Assembly: GCA_021323595.1 (NCBI GenBank)
Contig: JAJPKR010000061.1
Location: 1 to 64,000, forward strand
Direction of reading: 5' to 3'
Origin: Terriglobia bacterium
GTDB lineage: Bacteria > Acidobacteriota > Terriglobia > Terriglobales > SCQP01
DNA length: 64,000 bases
Shown here: positions 14,895 through 23,833 of the stretch, piece by piece
Layout: each line of letters begins with the position of its first letter
Numbering within the stretch: the stretch's first letter is position 1
Notes under the pieces: generated by a model
Database searches by the model: none
What the model was told of the DNA's origin: nothing
Seen by the model: the letters and a program-made list of their open reading frames with translations, nothing else
Made by a program: the position numbers and the translations under genes

Positions 14895-16157
14895 ATGGCC
14901 GAACGCCCTCAACCGCAGCCCCCGCGGCCCGCGCCCGAGCCGGAGCCGCCGGGCGTTCCACCGACGCCGCTGCCGCCGCCGGGGCCGCCGCCGGGGCCGG
15001 AACCGCTGCCGCCCATCACCGAATACGACCTCGCGATCATCGGCGGCGGACTGGCTGGCGCGGCCGCCGCTTGGCATGCCGCGCGCCGGGGCTGCCGGGT
15101 GGCGCTGCTGGAACGCGACAGCTTCCCGCGCGACAAGGTTTGCGGCGAGTTCCTTTCCGCCGAAGCCGTGCCGGTGCTGCTGGCGATGACGCCTCGCCTC
15201 GCCGAGGCCGCGCCCCGCATCACCCGCGCGGCGTTCATCGCTCCTAACGGGCGCAGCGGCGAATTCGCGCTGCCGGCGCCGGCGCTGGCCGTCGCCCGCC
15301 GCGACCTCGACGCCGCGCTCTGGCAGGCCGCCGCCGCCGCCGGCTGCGAGCTGCGCGCCCGGCATGGCGTGCGCTCGTGCCAGGCGCACCGCGGCGGCTT
15401 CGAGCTGCGCGGGGAAACGCGGCCCAGCGGCGCCGCCTTCGCCGTGCGCGCGCGCGCCGTCATCGTCGCCGCCGGCCGCTGGTGGCGCATTGCCGGCCTG
15501 CGCCCCGCCGAGACTTCGCGGCAGCGGGCTTGGCTCGGGCTCAAGGCGCATTTGCATGGCGATCCGCCCGCCGCCGCGGACGGCCTGATCGAAATGTTCT
15601 ATTTCGCCGGCGGCTACTGCGGCTTCGCGCCGCTCGGCCATGGCCTTTGGAACGCGTGCTGCCTGCTGCGCGGCGATCATGCCCGCGCACTGAGCGCGAG
15701 CGGGGACTTCATCGCCTGCCTCGCCCCCCTCGCCGGGTCGCCGGCGCTCGAACGGCGATTGCGCGCTTGCCGGCAGGCGGCGCCGACGGTCGCGACCGCG
15801 CCGGTGTATCTTCGGGCCGCGCCGGCCGCCGCCGGCCCGGTCTTTTTCGCCGGCGATGCCGCCGGCTTTCTCGACCCGTTCACCGGCGACGGCATGGCCC
15901 GCGCGCTGCTGGGCGGCGCGCTGGCAGGGGAAAGCGCCGCTGAGGCGCTGGCCGCGAACGAACCGCTGGAAGCCGCCGCCCGCCGCTATGCCGCCCGCGC
16001 CGCCGCGGCTTCGCGCCGCTCCTTTCGCTGGGCCGGCTGGCTGCGCCGCCTCGCCTTCGCGCCGCCCTGGCTGCAGACTCCGGCGGCCCGGCTGCTGACT
16101 TTCGCCCCCATCGCCCAGCGCGCCACGGCCGCAACCCGCTGGAGGGCGGCGCAATAG
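14895..16157 (+). CDS. FAD-dependent oxidoreductase, geranylgeranyl-reductase/UbiH-like
   Basis: A 420-residue flavoprotein. After an unusual 40-residue proline/glutamate-rich N-terminal tail it shows the dinucleotide motif YDLAIIGGGLAGAAAAWHAARRG (44-66) with ERDSFPRDKVCGEFLS, the CGE motif typical of the geranylgeranyl-reductase/TetX-like branch. A second FAD motif, FFAGDAAGFLDPFTGDGMARAL, lies at about 317-338. It likely reduces or hydroxylates a hydrophobic intermediate. The gene starts 3 bases after the methyltransferase. Together the three genes form a compact cassette like those seen beside type III polyketide synthases, with a FabF-type synthase in that position here. Confidence 0.85.
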   Translation: MAERPQPQPPRPAPEPEPPGVPPTPLPPPGPPPGPEPLPPITEYDLAIIGGGLAGAAAAWHAARRGCRVALLERDSFPRDKVCGEFLSAEAVPVLLAMTPRLAEAAPRITRAAFIAPNGRSGEFALPAPALAVARRDLDAALWQAAAAAGCELRARHGVRSCQAHRGGFELRGETRPSGAAFAVRARAVIVAAGRWWRIAGLRPAETSRQRAWLGLKAHLHGDPPAAADGLIEMFYFAGGYCGFAPLGHGLWNACCLLRGDHARALSASGDFIACLAPLAGSPALERRLRACRQAAPTVATAPVYLRAAPAAAGPVFFAGDAAGFLDPFTGDGMARALLGGALAGESAAEALAANEPLEAAARRYAARAAAASRRSFRWAGWLRRLAFAPPWLQTPAARLLTFAPIAQRATAATRWRAAQ

Positions 16158-16358
16158 GTTCGCGGGGCGCCGGGCCGCCAGCCCCGCGCGCAAACCGCAC
16201 GCGCGCGGGACCCCCGTGGCGGCCGCTCGAGCACCAGCGAGCGGCCCGACTAAGCCTCGGCCAGCCATGACTGCCCGGCTACTCAATCAGGCGCATGCCT
16301 TCTAGTGGCAAGCGATTATTGGCGCGCTCCAAACGAAACAGTAATCTGCTCAGCGCTT

Positions 16359-19300
16359 ATGAGCCGACTCAGCCTGTTTTATCGGAATTTATGGGCCGCT
16401 GCGATCGGCGCCGCCCTGATTCCCTTACTGCTATCCACGCCCTGCCGGGCGCAGATCAACTTGGCGAGCGTCGAGGGCATCGTCAGCGATCCCTCCGGCC
16501 GCGCCTTGCCCGGCGCCCGCCTGACGCTAACCGCCGACGCGACCGGCTTGACGCGCACCACCGTGGCCAACGCCGCCGGCCAATACTCGTTCCCCGCGCT
16601 CGACCCCGGCTCCTACACGCTGCGCGTGCAGGCCAAGCCGCTGATGGCCGCGCCGCAGCGCTTCACGTTGGAGGTCAACCAGCGCCTGCGCCTCGACCTG
16701 ACGCTGAAACTCGGCACCGTGGTCCGAGAGGTGGAGGTGGTGGCGGGCCCGCAGCTGCTGCGCACCGATAACGCGAGCTTGGGGGAAGTGGTCGAGCCGG
16801 CCATGGTTCGCAATCTGCCCCTCAACGGCGGCCACTTGCTGGATCTGGCCCTGCTGGCGCCGGGCGTTCACGCCGGCTCCGGCGCCGCGACCGGCAACGC
16901 CAACCCTCTTTATTGGCGGCCGCTGCAAGACTCCGCGCTCGTGACCGGCGGCGCTCGTCCCAATGCCAACAACTTCCTTCTGGACGGCGCCACCGACGTG
17001 GACCCAACCTTCAACACTCTGACGCTCAGCCCGGCCACCGACGCCATCCAAGAGTTCAAGGTCGAGACGGGCAGCTATTCCGCCGAATTCGGCGGCGGCG
17101 GCGGCGCCCAGGTCATCTTCAGCACGCGCAGCGGCGGCAATCAATGGCATGGCGACGCGTATGAATATTTGCGCAACAGCGCCCTCGATGCGCGCGCCTT
17201 CAACGAGCCCGGCAAGATCCCGCATCTGGCGCAAAACCAATACGGGGCCTCGGTGGGCGGGCCGATCCAAAGAGGCCGGACGTTCGTCTTCGCCAACTAT
17301 GAAGGCTTTCGACTGAGCCAAGGGGTCGTCAACTTCGAGACCGTGCCCACCATGGCCGAGCGCATGGGCGACTTTCAAGGCAGCGGCCTGACGATCTATG
17401 ATCCGGCGACCACCCATCCCAATCCGAACTTCAATCCCGCGCAGCCGGTCAGCGCGGGCAACCCCAAAGTCTTGCGCGATCCCTTTCCCAACGACAGCCT
17501 GCCCAGCGTCGATCCCGTGGCCGCACAGGTGCTGGCGACCGTGCCGCTGCCCAACTTCGCCGGCGGGGCGGGCATGGGGATGGGCATGGGAGGCGGCAGC
17601 GGCCAAGACTCCAACAACTATCTCGACCAGCGCACGCAAACCGGACGCGAAGATCAAGGCACGGCGCGCATTGACCGCAATCTCGGCGGCGGCAACACCC
17701 TTTTCGGCCGCTACACCCTCGAGCACGAAAAGGACTTCGTGCCGCAGAATCTGCCCGGCTTCGGCGCCTACGACGACAACTTGGCGCAAAACGCCACCAT
17801 TTCCTACACCCGCATCCTCTCGCCCGAAACCGTGAACCGCCTTTGGGCGGCGATGTCGCGGCTTTCGATGCATCGCTATTCAGAGGACAATTTCACGCAC
17901 GATTACATCTCCCAGCTCGGCATTCAGGGCGTCGGTTTCGGCGGCTACGGCGCGTGGGGCATGCCCTGGTTCGCGGTGCAGGGTTACAGCGGTTTCGGCG
18001 ACTCATTCAATGCCACGCCGGTGCAGGACTGGGATACCGTGGTCCAGTTCGGCGACCTGTGGAACCATCAGGCGGGACGGCATCAGATCAGCGCCGGCGG
18101 CGACTTTCGCCTCTTCACGTGGCCGATGTGGGGCTTTTTCCAAAACCGCGGGTTCTACCAGTTCACGAACGGCTTCACCACGCAGACGGCGACCAACGAC
18201 GGCACGGGTTCCGCGCTGGCGGATTTCGAACTCGGCCTGCCGGTCGTAAAGCAGCGACAAGCGGGGATCCCGGCCATGGACCTGCGCCAGTGGTATGCCG
18301 ACGGCTTTTACCAAGACGACTGGCGCGTCACGCCTTCGACGACGCTCAATTTAGGCCTGCGCTACGAGTTCATGAGCCCGCTGACCGACGGACACTGGCA
18401 AGGCTCGAACGTGGTCTTCCAGAACGGACAGCCGTACTTGTTCATCGGCGGCCAAGCGGGCATGCCGGCCGGCCTGCTCTTTCCCAACAAGCTCAACTTC
18501 GCGCCGCGCTTGGGCTTCACGCAGGCGATCGGTTGGGGCTTGATCGTGCGCGGCTCCTTCGGCATCTTCTACACGCCGGTGGACATGAACACTTGGTGCA
18601 ATCAGCGCCACAATCCGCCGTTGGTCTTTCAAGAGAGCCAGCAGAGCGACAATTTCACGCCGAGCTTGCAGGGCTTCAATTTCGGCCCGGCGGTCTTCGG
18701 CACGACCGGCGTCAGCGTGACCGCGTTCGATCCGCACAGCCCGGCGCAGCGCATTCATCAATGGAGCTTGTCGGTAGAAAAATCGCTGGCGCGCGATACC
18801 GTCGTCGAGCTCGGTTATACCGGCGCGCGCGGCTATCACTTGCAGCAAATGGTGCTCGTCAACAACGCCGCGCCCGGCCCCGGCCCGATTGGCCCGCGCC
18901 GCCCTTACCAGACGATTTCCTATCTGCCCGGCACCGACCTCTTCCCCATCGGCTACGCTCCGGCCGCAAGCAGCACGCCGCTCGGCGGCATCAACCAGCT
19001 CGAGAACACCGCCGCCACGTGGTACGAAGCGGGTTGGATCGATGCGCGCCGCCGCTTCACGCACGGCTTGACGTTCCTCGCCAATTTCACTTGGTCGAAG
19101 AACTTGTCCACGGCGCCGGACTTCCGCGCGCCCATGGCCGAATCGGCCATCCCGCAAAATAGCCGCGATCTGGCGGCGGAAAAAGGCCCGGCCTGCGACA
19201 TTCCGCTCCGCTTCGTCGCCAGTCTGGTCTATCGCATGCCCAGTTGGCGCGCGGCGGGCTGGACTGACCTGGCGACGCGCAATTGGGACATCTCCAGCGT

Positions 19301-19733
19301 CTTCCAGGCGCAGAGCGGATATCCGCTGACCATTCAGGTCTTCGGCGACACCGCCAATGCCGGAACCTTGCTGGGGGAAAATCCCATCTGCGCGAACGTC
19401 ACCGGCGCGCCGCTCTATCCCGCCGGCACCCACACCACGGCGGAGTGGTTCAACCCCGCCGCCTTCGCGGCGCCGCCGGCCTACCAGTTCGGCGACGCCG
19501 GCCGCAATTCGATCTATGGCCCAGGCATGCAAAATCTAGATCTCGCCCTGACGCGGCAATTCGACCTCGGGGAAAGCCGGCAGTTCCAGTTCCGCGCCGA
19601 GTTCTTCAATGCGCTGAACCACTCGAACTACGGCATGCCCAACAACTTCGTGAACGAGCCGCAGTTCGCCAGCATCACCATGGCGGCCACGCCGGGCCGT
19701 GAAGTTCAGTTCGGAGGCCGCTACGTGTTCTGA
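16359..19733 (+). CDS. Oar-like TonB-dependent receptor with carboxypeptidase-regulatory domain
   Basis: About 1,124 residues. The signal peptide (LWAAAIGAALIPLLLSTPCRA) is followed by a regulatory beta-sandwich (VEGIVSDPSGRALPGARLTL to LRLDLTLKLG, about 35-120) and a plug-like region (VVREVEVVAG, RNLPLNGGHLLDLALLAPG, NNFLLDGATDVDPTFNTLTLSPATDAIQEFKVETG). A barrel follows with GGGGGAQVIFSTRSGGNQWHG and NQYGASVGGPIQ, the standard Oar signatures, ending in an aromatic residue (GRYVF). It is an outer-membrane receptor, probably for peptides or glycans. The ATG was chosen because it begins the signal peptide; an upstream GTG adds 18 unremarkable residues. It is monocistronic by spacing. The plug is far more canonical than in the BlaI-linked receptor. 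Confidence 0.92.
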   Translation: MSRLSLFYRNLWAAAIGAALIPLLLSTPCRAQINLASVEGIVSDPSGRALPGARLTLTADATGLTRTTVANAAGQYSFPALDPGSYTLRVQAKPLMAAPQRFTLEVNQRLRLDLTLKLGTVVREVEVVAGPQLLRTDNASLGEVVEPAMVRNLPLNGGHLLDLALLAPGVHAGSGAATGNANPLYWRPLQDSALVTGGARPNANNFLLDGATDVDPTFNTLTLSPATDAIQEFKVETGSYSAEFGGGGGAQVIFSTRSGGNQWHGDAYEYLRNSALDARAFNEPGKIPHLAQNQYGASVGGPIQRGRTFVFANYEGFRLSQGVVNFETVPTMAERMGDFQGSGLTIYDPATTHPNPNFNPAQPVSAGNPKVLRDPFPNDSLPSVDPVAAQVLATVPLPNFAGGAGMGMGMGGGSGQDSNNYLDQRTQTGREDQGTARIDRNLGGGNTLFGRYTLEHEKDFVPQNLPGFGAYDDNLAQNATISYTRILSPETVNRLWAAMSRLSMHRYSEDNFTHDYISQLGIQGVGFGGYGAWGMPWFAVQGYSGFGDSFNATPVQDWDTVVQFGDLWNHQAGRHQISAGGDFRLFTWPMWGFFQNRGFYQFTNGFTTQTATNDGTGSALADFELGLPVVKQRQAGIPAMDLRQWYADGFYQDDWRVTPSTTLNLGLRYEFMSPLTDGHWQGSNVVFQNGQPYLFIGGQAGMPAGLLFPNKLNFAPRLGFTQAIGWGLIVRGSFGIFYTPVDMNTWCNQRHNPPLVFQESQQSDNFTPSLQGFNFGPAVFGTTGVSVTAFDPHSPAQRIHQWSLSVEKSLARDTVVELGYTGARGYHLQQMVLVNNAAPGPGPIGPRRPYQTISYLPGTDLFPIGYAPAASSTPLGGINQLENTAATWYEAGWIDARRRFTHGLTFLANFTWSKNLSTAPDFRAPMAESAIPQNSRDLAAEKGPACDIPLRFVASLVYRMPSWRAAGWTDLATRNWDISSVFQAQSGYPLTIQVFGDTANAGTLLGENPICANVTGAPLYPAGTHTTAEWFNPAAFAAPPAYQFGDAGRNSIYGPGMQNLDLALTRQFDLGESRQFQFRAEFFNALNHSNYGMPNNFVNEPQFASITMAATPGREVQFGGRYVF

Positions 19734-19778
19734 TCCAAGTTATTGATCTGAATCAGGTTAACATGGAGGACTCTGCGC

Positions 19779-19808
19779 TTGACATCTTCGTAATTTTTTG
19801 CATATAAT
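19779..19808 (+). promoter_or_regulatory. Sigma70-type promoter of hsp20
   Basis: TTGACA (19779-19784), an 18-base AT-rich spacer and TATAAT (19803-19808) match both hexamers of the housekeeping consensus perfectly. The gene starts 38 bases after the -10, with a GAGGAGG ribosome-binding site five bases before the ATG. No CIRCE inverted repeat is seen. Confidence 0.85.
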
Positions 19809-19845
19809 CTGAGCAAATCAAACTCACATATTTGAGGAGGCAGAT

Positions 19846-20331
19846 ATGGAAAAGAGGTTGATTCGCAAGGATCCCTTCTGGCAGGAGCTTTTGGACTTCC
19901 GCCAGAGCTTCGACGAGATTGTGAACAGGTTTTTCAGTCAGCCTTTCGGGCAAGCGATGAACACACAGAGTTGGGTACCGGCCATGGATTGTTACATTGA
20001 AGGCGGCAAATACCACGTGCAGGTGGCGCTGCCCGGAGTGGATCCCAAGCAATTGAACGTCCAGGTGCATGGAAACCTGCTGACGGTGAGCGGCGAGCAC
20101 TCCGACAAAAAGGAAATTGCTCGTGAGAACTACCTGAGCCGGGAGTTCGCTTACGGGCATTTCGAGCGCACCGTGACCTTGCCCGAGGGGGTTTTAGGCG
20201 ACAAGTTTGAAGCCGCCTTCAGCGATGGCATCCTCCACCTAACGGCGCCGATTTCGGACAAAGCGCTGCCGCGCACGATCGAGGTCAAGGCGCTGGGCGA
20301 GGGTACAAAGAATAAGAGCATCGCGGCGTGA
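19846..20331 (+). CDS. Small heat-shock protein, Hsp20/alpha-crystallin family
   Basis: A 161-residue ATP-independent holdase chaperone that binds unfolding proteins in the cytoplasm. A hydrophobic N-terminal arm (FWQELLDFRQSFDEIVNRFFSQPF) precedes the alpha-crystallin domain (about 45-138: MDCYIEGGKYHVQVALPGVDPKQLNVQVHGNLLTVSGEH through FERTVTLPEGVLGDKFEAAFSDGILHLTAP). A C-terminal IxV-type motif (TIEVKA) can dock on neighbouring subunits. Expression signals are unusually strong: consensus promoter, GAGGAGG and an intrinsic terminator. The codon usage is less GC-skewed than the neighbours, fitting a highly expressed gene. It is monocistronic. Confidence 0.95.
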   Translation: MEKRLIRKDPFWQELLDFRQSFDEIVNRFFSQPFGQAMNTQSWVPAMDCYIEGGKYHVQVALPGVDPKQLNVQVHGNLLTVSGEHSDKKEIARENYLSREFAYGHFERTVTLPEGVLGDKFEAAFSDGILHLTAPISDKALPRTIEVKALGEGTKNKSIAA

Positions 20332-20367
20332 TCTGAGATCGCGCCGTGGGCGCCTGATTTTCGTCAC

Positions 20368-20395
20368 AAGCCCCGGTTTTCCGGGGCTTTTTTTA
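20368..20395. terminator. Intrinsic terminator after hsp20
   Basis: AAGCCCCGG-TTTT-CCGGGGCTT is a perfect 9-bp hairpin directly followed by a T-run (TTTTTTT). It ends the rightward hsp20 transcript. The leftward rlmB stop codon overlaps its T-run, and because the stem begins with AA the hairpin could only weakly terminate rlmB. Confidence 0.92.
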
Positions 20396-21145
20396 TTTCC
20401 GCTCGGCTGCGCTCGCGCTCCAGCGGCGGCGAACGATCTCGAAGAGAGCGACGGCGGCGGCCGCGGAAGCGTTGAGGGAGGCGACGCCCGGCTGGAGCGG
20501 AATGCGCGCGAGGAAGTCGCAACGCTTGCGGATCAACTCGTGCAGGCCGCGCCCCTCGCCGCCCACGACCAGCAGCGTCGCGCCGGGGAAGTCCTGGCGC
20601 CAGAGCGGCTGCGGCGCGGCGGCGTCGAGGCCCACGATCCAATAGCCGGCCTGCTTGGCCTTCTCGAGCGCGGCAGCGAGGTTCGAAACCTGCGCGACGC
20701 GCACGTGCTCGAGCGCGCCGGCGGAGGCGCGGGCGGCGGTTTCGTTCAGCGGGGCGGAGCGGCGCGCCGGCACGATCACGCCGCCGGCGCCAGCCGCCGC
20801 GGCGCTGCGCACGATAGCGCCGAGGTTATGCGGGTCCTCGATGCCGTCGAGCGCGACCAGCAGGCCGGCGACGCCCGCCGGCGGGGCCGCCAGCAGATCC
20901 TCCAACGCGGCCAGCGCCTTAGCCGCCACGACGGCGACGACGCCTTGATGGCGCGGCGAGCCGGCGAGCTTGTCGAGCGCCGCCGCCATCTCCACCCGCA
21001 CGGGAATCCCTTGCTCGCGCGCCAGGCGCATGAGCTCGCCGATGCGGGCGTCGCGCCGGTTGCGGCTCACGGCGAGGTACTGGAAGGCGCGCGCGCGCGC
21101 GCGCAGCGCTTCGCGCACGGGATGGATGCCGAGCAAGACCGCCAT
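20393..21145 (-). CDS. rlmB: 23S rRNA 2'-O-methyltransferase, SpoU/TrmH family (RlmB-like)
   Basis: A 250-residue SPOUT methyltransferase. The N-terminal substrate-binding domain (LLGIHPVREALRARARAF, about 3-75) is followed by the knotted catalytic domain with motif 1 DGIEDPHNLGAIVRSA, motif 2 LLVVGGEGRGLHELIRKRCD and motif 3 RIPLQPGVASLNASAAAAVALFE. In the family this enzyme 2'-O-methylates G2251 in the 23S rRNA P-loop. TrmH-type tRNA methyltransferases are related, but the N-terminal domain and length favour RlmB. It begins 3 bases after apt, so the two are co-transcribed. Confidence 0.9.
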   Translation of the reverse strand: MAVLLGIHPVREALRARARAFQYLAVSRNRRDARIGELMRLAREQGIPVRVEMAAALDKLAGSPRHQGVVAVVAAKALAALEDLLAAPPAGVAGLLVALDGIEDPHNLGAIVRSAAAAGAGGVIVPARRSAPLNETAARASAGALEHVRVAQVSNLAAALEKAKQAGYWIVGLDAAAPQPLWRQDFPGATLLVVGGEGRGLHELIRKRCDFLARIPLQPGVASLNASAAAAVALFEIVRRRWSASAAERK

Positions 21146-21148
21146 CGG

Positions 21149-21697
21149 TCAATACTGCAACACGGAAAAGATGTCGTAGGCGCCGAGCTTCTGCCGCGGG
21201 CTGAGGAAGGTCAGCTCGATCACGAAGGCCAGGGCCGCGACTTCGCCGCCCAGCTTGCCGACGAGCTCGGCGGCGGCGCGGGCGGTGCCGCCGGTGGCCG
21301 CCAGATCATCCACGATCAGCACACGCTGGCCGGTATGAATGGCGTCGCGATGGATCTCCAGCGTGTCGGTGCCGTACTCCAGGGCGTAGGTCACGCTCTC
21401 GGTCGCGGCCGGCAGCTTGCGCGGCTTGCGGATGGGCACGAAGCCGGCGTTCAGGCGGTACGCGAGCGCGGGTCCGAAGATGAAACCGCGGGCTTCGATG
21501 CCCGCCACCACGTCGATGCCGCGGGCGATGAACCGCTCGGCCAGGACGTCGATCAGCCGGGCGAAGGCAGCGCCGTTCTTGAGCAGGGTGGTGATGTCGT
21601 AGAACAAAATGCCGGGCTTGGGCCAATCCGGCACTTCGCGAATGTAGCGTTTCAGCTCATCGTGCGATGCTTGCGGTTGCGGGGTTGCGCTAGCCAA
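21149..21697 (-). CDS. apt: Adenine phosphoribosyltransferase
   Basis: A 182-residue type I PRTase that converts adenine and PRPP to AMP for purine salvage. The N-terminal hood carries [55 protein letters not shown] is the APT signature, and the PRPP loop is [20 protein letters not shown] (about 125-144). Length and all blocks match family norms. The start is TTG (encoding MAS), preceded by GGAGG nine bases upstream. It is first gene of a probable apt-rlmB transcript and divergent from acyP. Confidence 0.94.
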   Translation of the reverse strand: MASATPQPQASHDELKRYIREVPDWPKPGILFYDITTLLKNGAAFARLIDVLAERFIARGIDVVAGIEARGFIFGPALAYRLNAGFVPIRKPRKLPAATESVTYALEYGTDTLEIHRDAIHTGQRVLIVDDLAATGGTARAAAELVGKLGGEVAALAFVIELTFLSPRQKLGAYDIFSVLQY

Positions 21698-21743
21698 GCG
21701 GGCTTGCCTCCGGCGAGAATTTTATCGCAGGGGCGTCGCGGAG

Positions 21744-22040
21744 ATGGCCATGCAGGCGTGCTATTTCATCGTCCGAGGCCGGGTGCAAGGGGTGGGCTTC
21801 CGCTTTTTCGCCGAGCGCGAGGCGCGCGCGGCGGGCGTGCGCGGCTGGGTGCGCAATCGCGCCGACGGCGCCGTCGAGGCGCTGGCCATCGGCGAGGCGC
21901 CGGCCCTGGAAGCGTTTCGCCGCCGTCTCGAGCGCGGTCCGGCGGCGGCGCGCGTCGCCGGCGTCGAAACCGTGCCCGCCGAGCTGTCGTCGGATGAACT
22001 CCGCTCCCATCGCGGCTTCGTCGTCGCGCCCTCCGAATGA
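21744..22040 (+). CDS. acyP: Acylphosphatase
   Basis: A 98-residue acylphosphatase, which hydrolyses carboxyl-phosphate bonds such as those of acetyl- or carbamoyl-phosphate. The signature VRGRVQGVGFRFFAEREARAAGVRGWVRNRADGAVEALAIG contains the catalytic arginine (GVGFR) and the asparagine (RNR). It starts 47 bases from the divergent apt start. ATG at 21750 is an equally good start. Standalone small housekeeping gene. Confidence 0.93.
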   Translation: MAMQACYFIVRGRVQGVGFRFFAEREARAAGVRGWVRNRADGAVEALAIGEAPALEAFRRRLERGPAAARVAGVETVPAELSSDELRSHRGFVVAPSE

Positions 22041-22070
22041 GCGACGGCGGGCGGCCGCCCGCCGCGGGCT

Positions 22071-23729
22071 TCAGGACAACTCCGCCGATTCCAGCCTCGG
22101 GGACGAGCCGTGGCTAGGGACCGGCACGCTCTCGGGAACCTCGAGCTTCGGGCGCGACCGGCCGGTGAAATCGAGGTAGAGATGGCGGCGCAGCCACCAC
22201 TCCGGAAAATGAGCGGCGCGGAAGGCAGCATACTTCATCGACCTGCCGAACAGGCGCCGCCCGAGGAGATAGTAGTAGATCGGAAGGCCGACCATGTACT
22301 TCCAGTTGCGCACGCGATGGCTGTAAAACTCGATGTTGTAGCGCCAGCAAGTGTAGAAGAACTCCCATTGCAGCTCGGTCAGATCGAAGAGCTTGGCGCC
22401 CTTGCGGCGGCTCATGCGCGTGCCGTCGAGCGGCACGAAGAGCGTGGGAATGGCCGCCCATTTGGCGTCTTTGAGCGCGTAGAGAAGGTCCAGGCTCTGG
22501 CGCATGTCCGCGTCCGTTTCTTCGGGCAGGCCGAGGATCCAGGTGCAGAAGGGAAACCAGTTTTGCCGGTTCAAGATCTCCATTCCCTTCAGCACCACGT
22601 CGGGCCATTGCCGCGGGCGGAAGGGATAGCTCTTACCCCTCATGTAGAGATCGAAGAGCCGGGGCGAGCCGGTCTCCAGGCCGATAAAGAGCATGGCGTA
22701 GCGATGGTCGGAATGCGTCGAGAGCGGATGCTGGTTGACGCTGCGCCCCACCGCGACCGGCGAGAGCGCATCGATGACCTGCGGCGTGAGCACCACCGGC
22801 GACATGGTGCCGTGGGAAACCATCACATGCTTCACCCCCGGCACGGCGGCAATCGCCGCGAGCAACCGCTCGAGCGCGGGAATGTTGGTTGCAAACTTCG
22901 GCCCCTGCTCGTACAGGAACAAATCTTCGGTGACAAGCAAGATGGTGTCGGCGCCCTCGGCCACATGGGCGCGCACGTCGGCCAAGATGTGGTCGAGCGG
23001 GAGGCTTTTGCCGCGGCGCAAGGCAATCGAGCAGAACTGGCAGCCGCGCCCGCAGCCGCGGGTGATTTCGACCGCGCCGTAGGTGGAGCGGTGGCGGATG
23101 TTGGGGATGCTGCCCAGCGCGGGACTCTGCCCTTCCACGCGGCGCGGCAGCGGCCGCCCCTCGACTGCCGCGGCGAAGAGACCGGCGACGATCGCCTCGC
23201 TTTCGCCGTGCACGAGACAATCGATTTCCCAGACGTCTTGCAGCTGCTTGTGCTCGATTTGCCAGGTTCCCGGGCCGCCGACGATCAGCTTGAGATGGGG
23301 CTTGTGCGCGCGCAGGGCCGGGTGCTGCATGATGCGGCGGAAATCGTCCGCGTTCACCGGCTCGACCTCGGCGCCGTAGAAATGGGCATAGACGCCGGCG
23401 GCGAAGGCGATGCCGAGCGGATTGTGCGCGTGCACGCCGACAGCGCGGGTATCCTCGCCGATGAAGCGGTCCATCTGCCCGGGATAGCAGACGGCGACGT
23501 CGGCGGCGGGAAAGCGTTCGAGCAGCAGCGCCTCGACGACGCGCAATCCGTGCGGCACGAACTTCGCCTGCCCGTCGGGCCGCGTCTCGGTGTAGGTGTT
23601 GAGATCCACGTGCAGCAGCCCGGCGTAACGGGCGGGCACGGTGGCCATGAGCATCTGCCGCCAGGTATTGCGCTGGTACTCGGTGGATTCGGTGTCGCTC
23701 GCGACCAGGACGATGCGTTTCCCTCCCAT
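22071..23729 (-). CDS. Radical SAM protein, B12-binding-like N-terminal domain
   Basis: About 552 residues. The radical SAM 4Fe-4S motif is C226-x3-C230-x2-C233 (EITRGCGRGCQFCS). Before it is a Rossmann-like region (ADVAVCYPG, LKLIVGGPGTWQIEHKQLQDVWEIDCLVHGESE) organised like the B12-binding domain of BchE/HpnR-type enzymes but without a clear DxHxxG cobalamin motif. After it come SAM-barrel blocks (LFIGLETGSPRLFDLYMRG, LGLPEETDADMRQSLDLLYAL) and a C-terminal region with hydrophobic stretches (YMVGLPIYYYLLGRRLFG). The reaction is not assignable. The frame remains open far upstream, but residues there are the antisense of the M28 gene, so ATG at 23729 was chosen. Same strand as, and 104 bases after, the M28 peptidase. 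Confidence 0.82.
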   Translation of the reverse strand: MGGKRIVLVASDTESTEYQRNTWRQMLMATVPARYAGLLHVDLNTYTETRPDGQAKFVPHGLRVVEALLLERFPAADVAVCYPGQMDRFIGEDTRAVGVHAHNPLGIAFAAGVYAHFYGAEVEPVNADDFRRIMQHPALRAHKPHLKLIVGGPGTWQIEHKQLQDVWEIDCLVHGESEAIVAGLFAAAVEGRPLPRRVEGQSPALGSIPNIRHRSTYGAVEITRGCGRGCQFCSIALRRGKSLPLDHILADVRAHVAEGADTILLVTEDLFLYEQGPKFATNIPALERLLAAIAAVPGVKHVMVSHGTMSPVVLTPQVIDALSPVAVGRSVNQHPLSTHSDHRYAMLFIGLETGSPRLFDLYMRGKSYPFRPRQWPDVVLKGMEILNRQNWFPFCTWILGLPEETDADMRQSLDLLYALKDAKWAAIPTLFVPLDGTRMSRRKGAKLFDLTELQWEFFYTCWRYNIEFYSHRVRNWKYMVGLPIYYYLLGRRLFGRSMKYAAFRAAHFPEWWLRRHLYLDFTGRSRPKLEVPESVPVPSHGSSPRLESAELS

Positions 23730-23833
23730 AAAGGGATGGGACTCGCCGGGCTTTGGTGAGGATGCCGGCCAACCGGCCGGGGCTCGCCCCAGTGGAAACG
23801 CAGCGTCCGAGCGACCGGGGCCGGGGCGGCGGC

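Noticed and set aside
21086-21107. Alternating GC tract inside rlmB
   Set aside because: It encodes an Arg-Ala repeat in the N-terminal domain; explained by codon bias, not a separate element.
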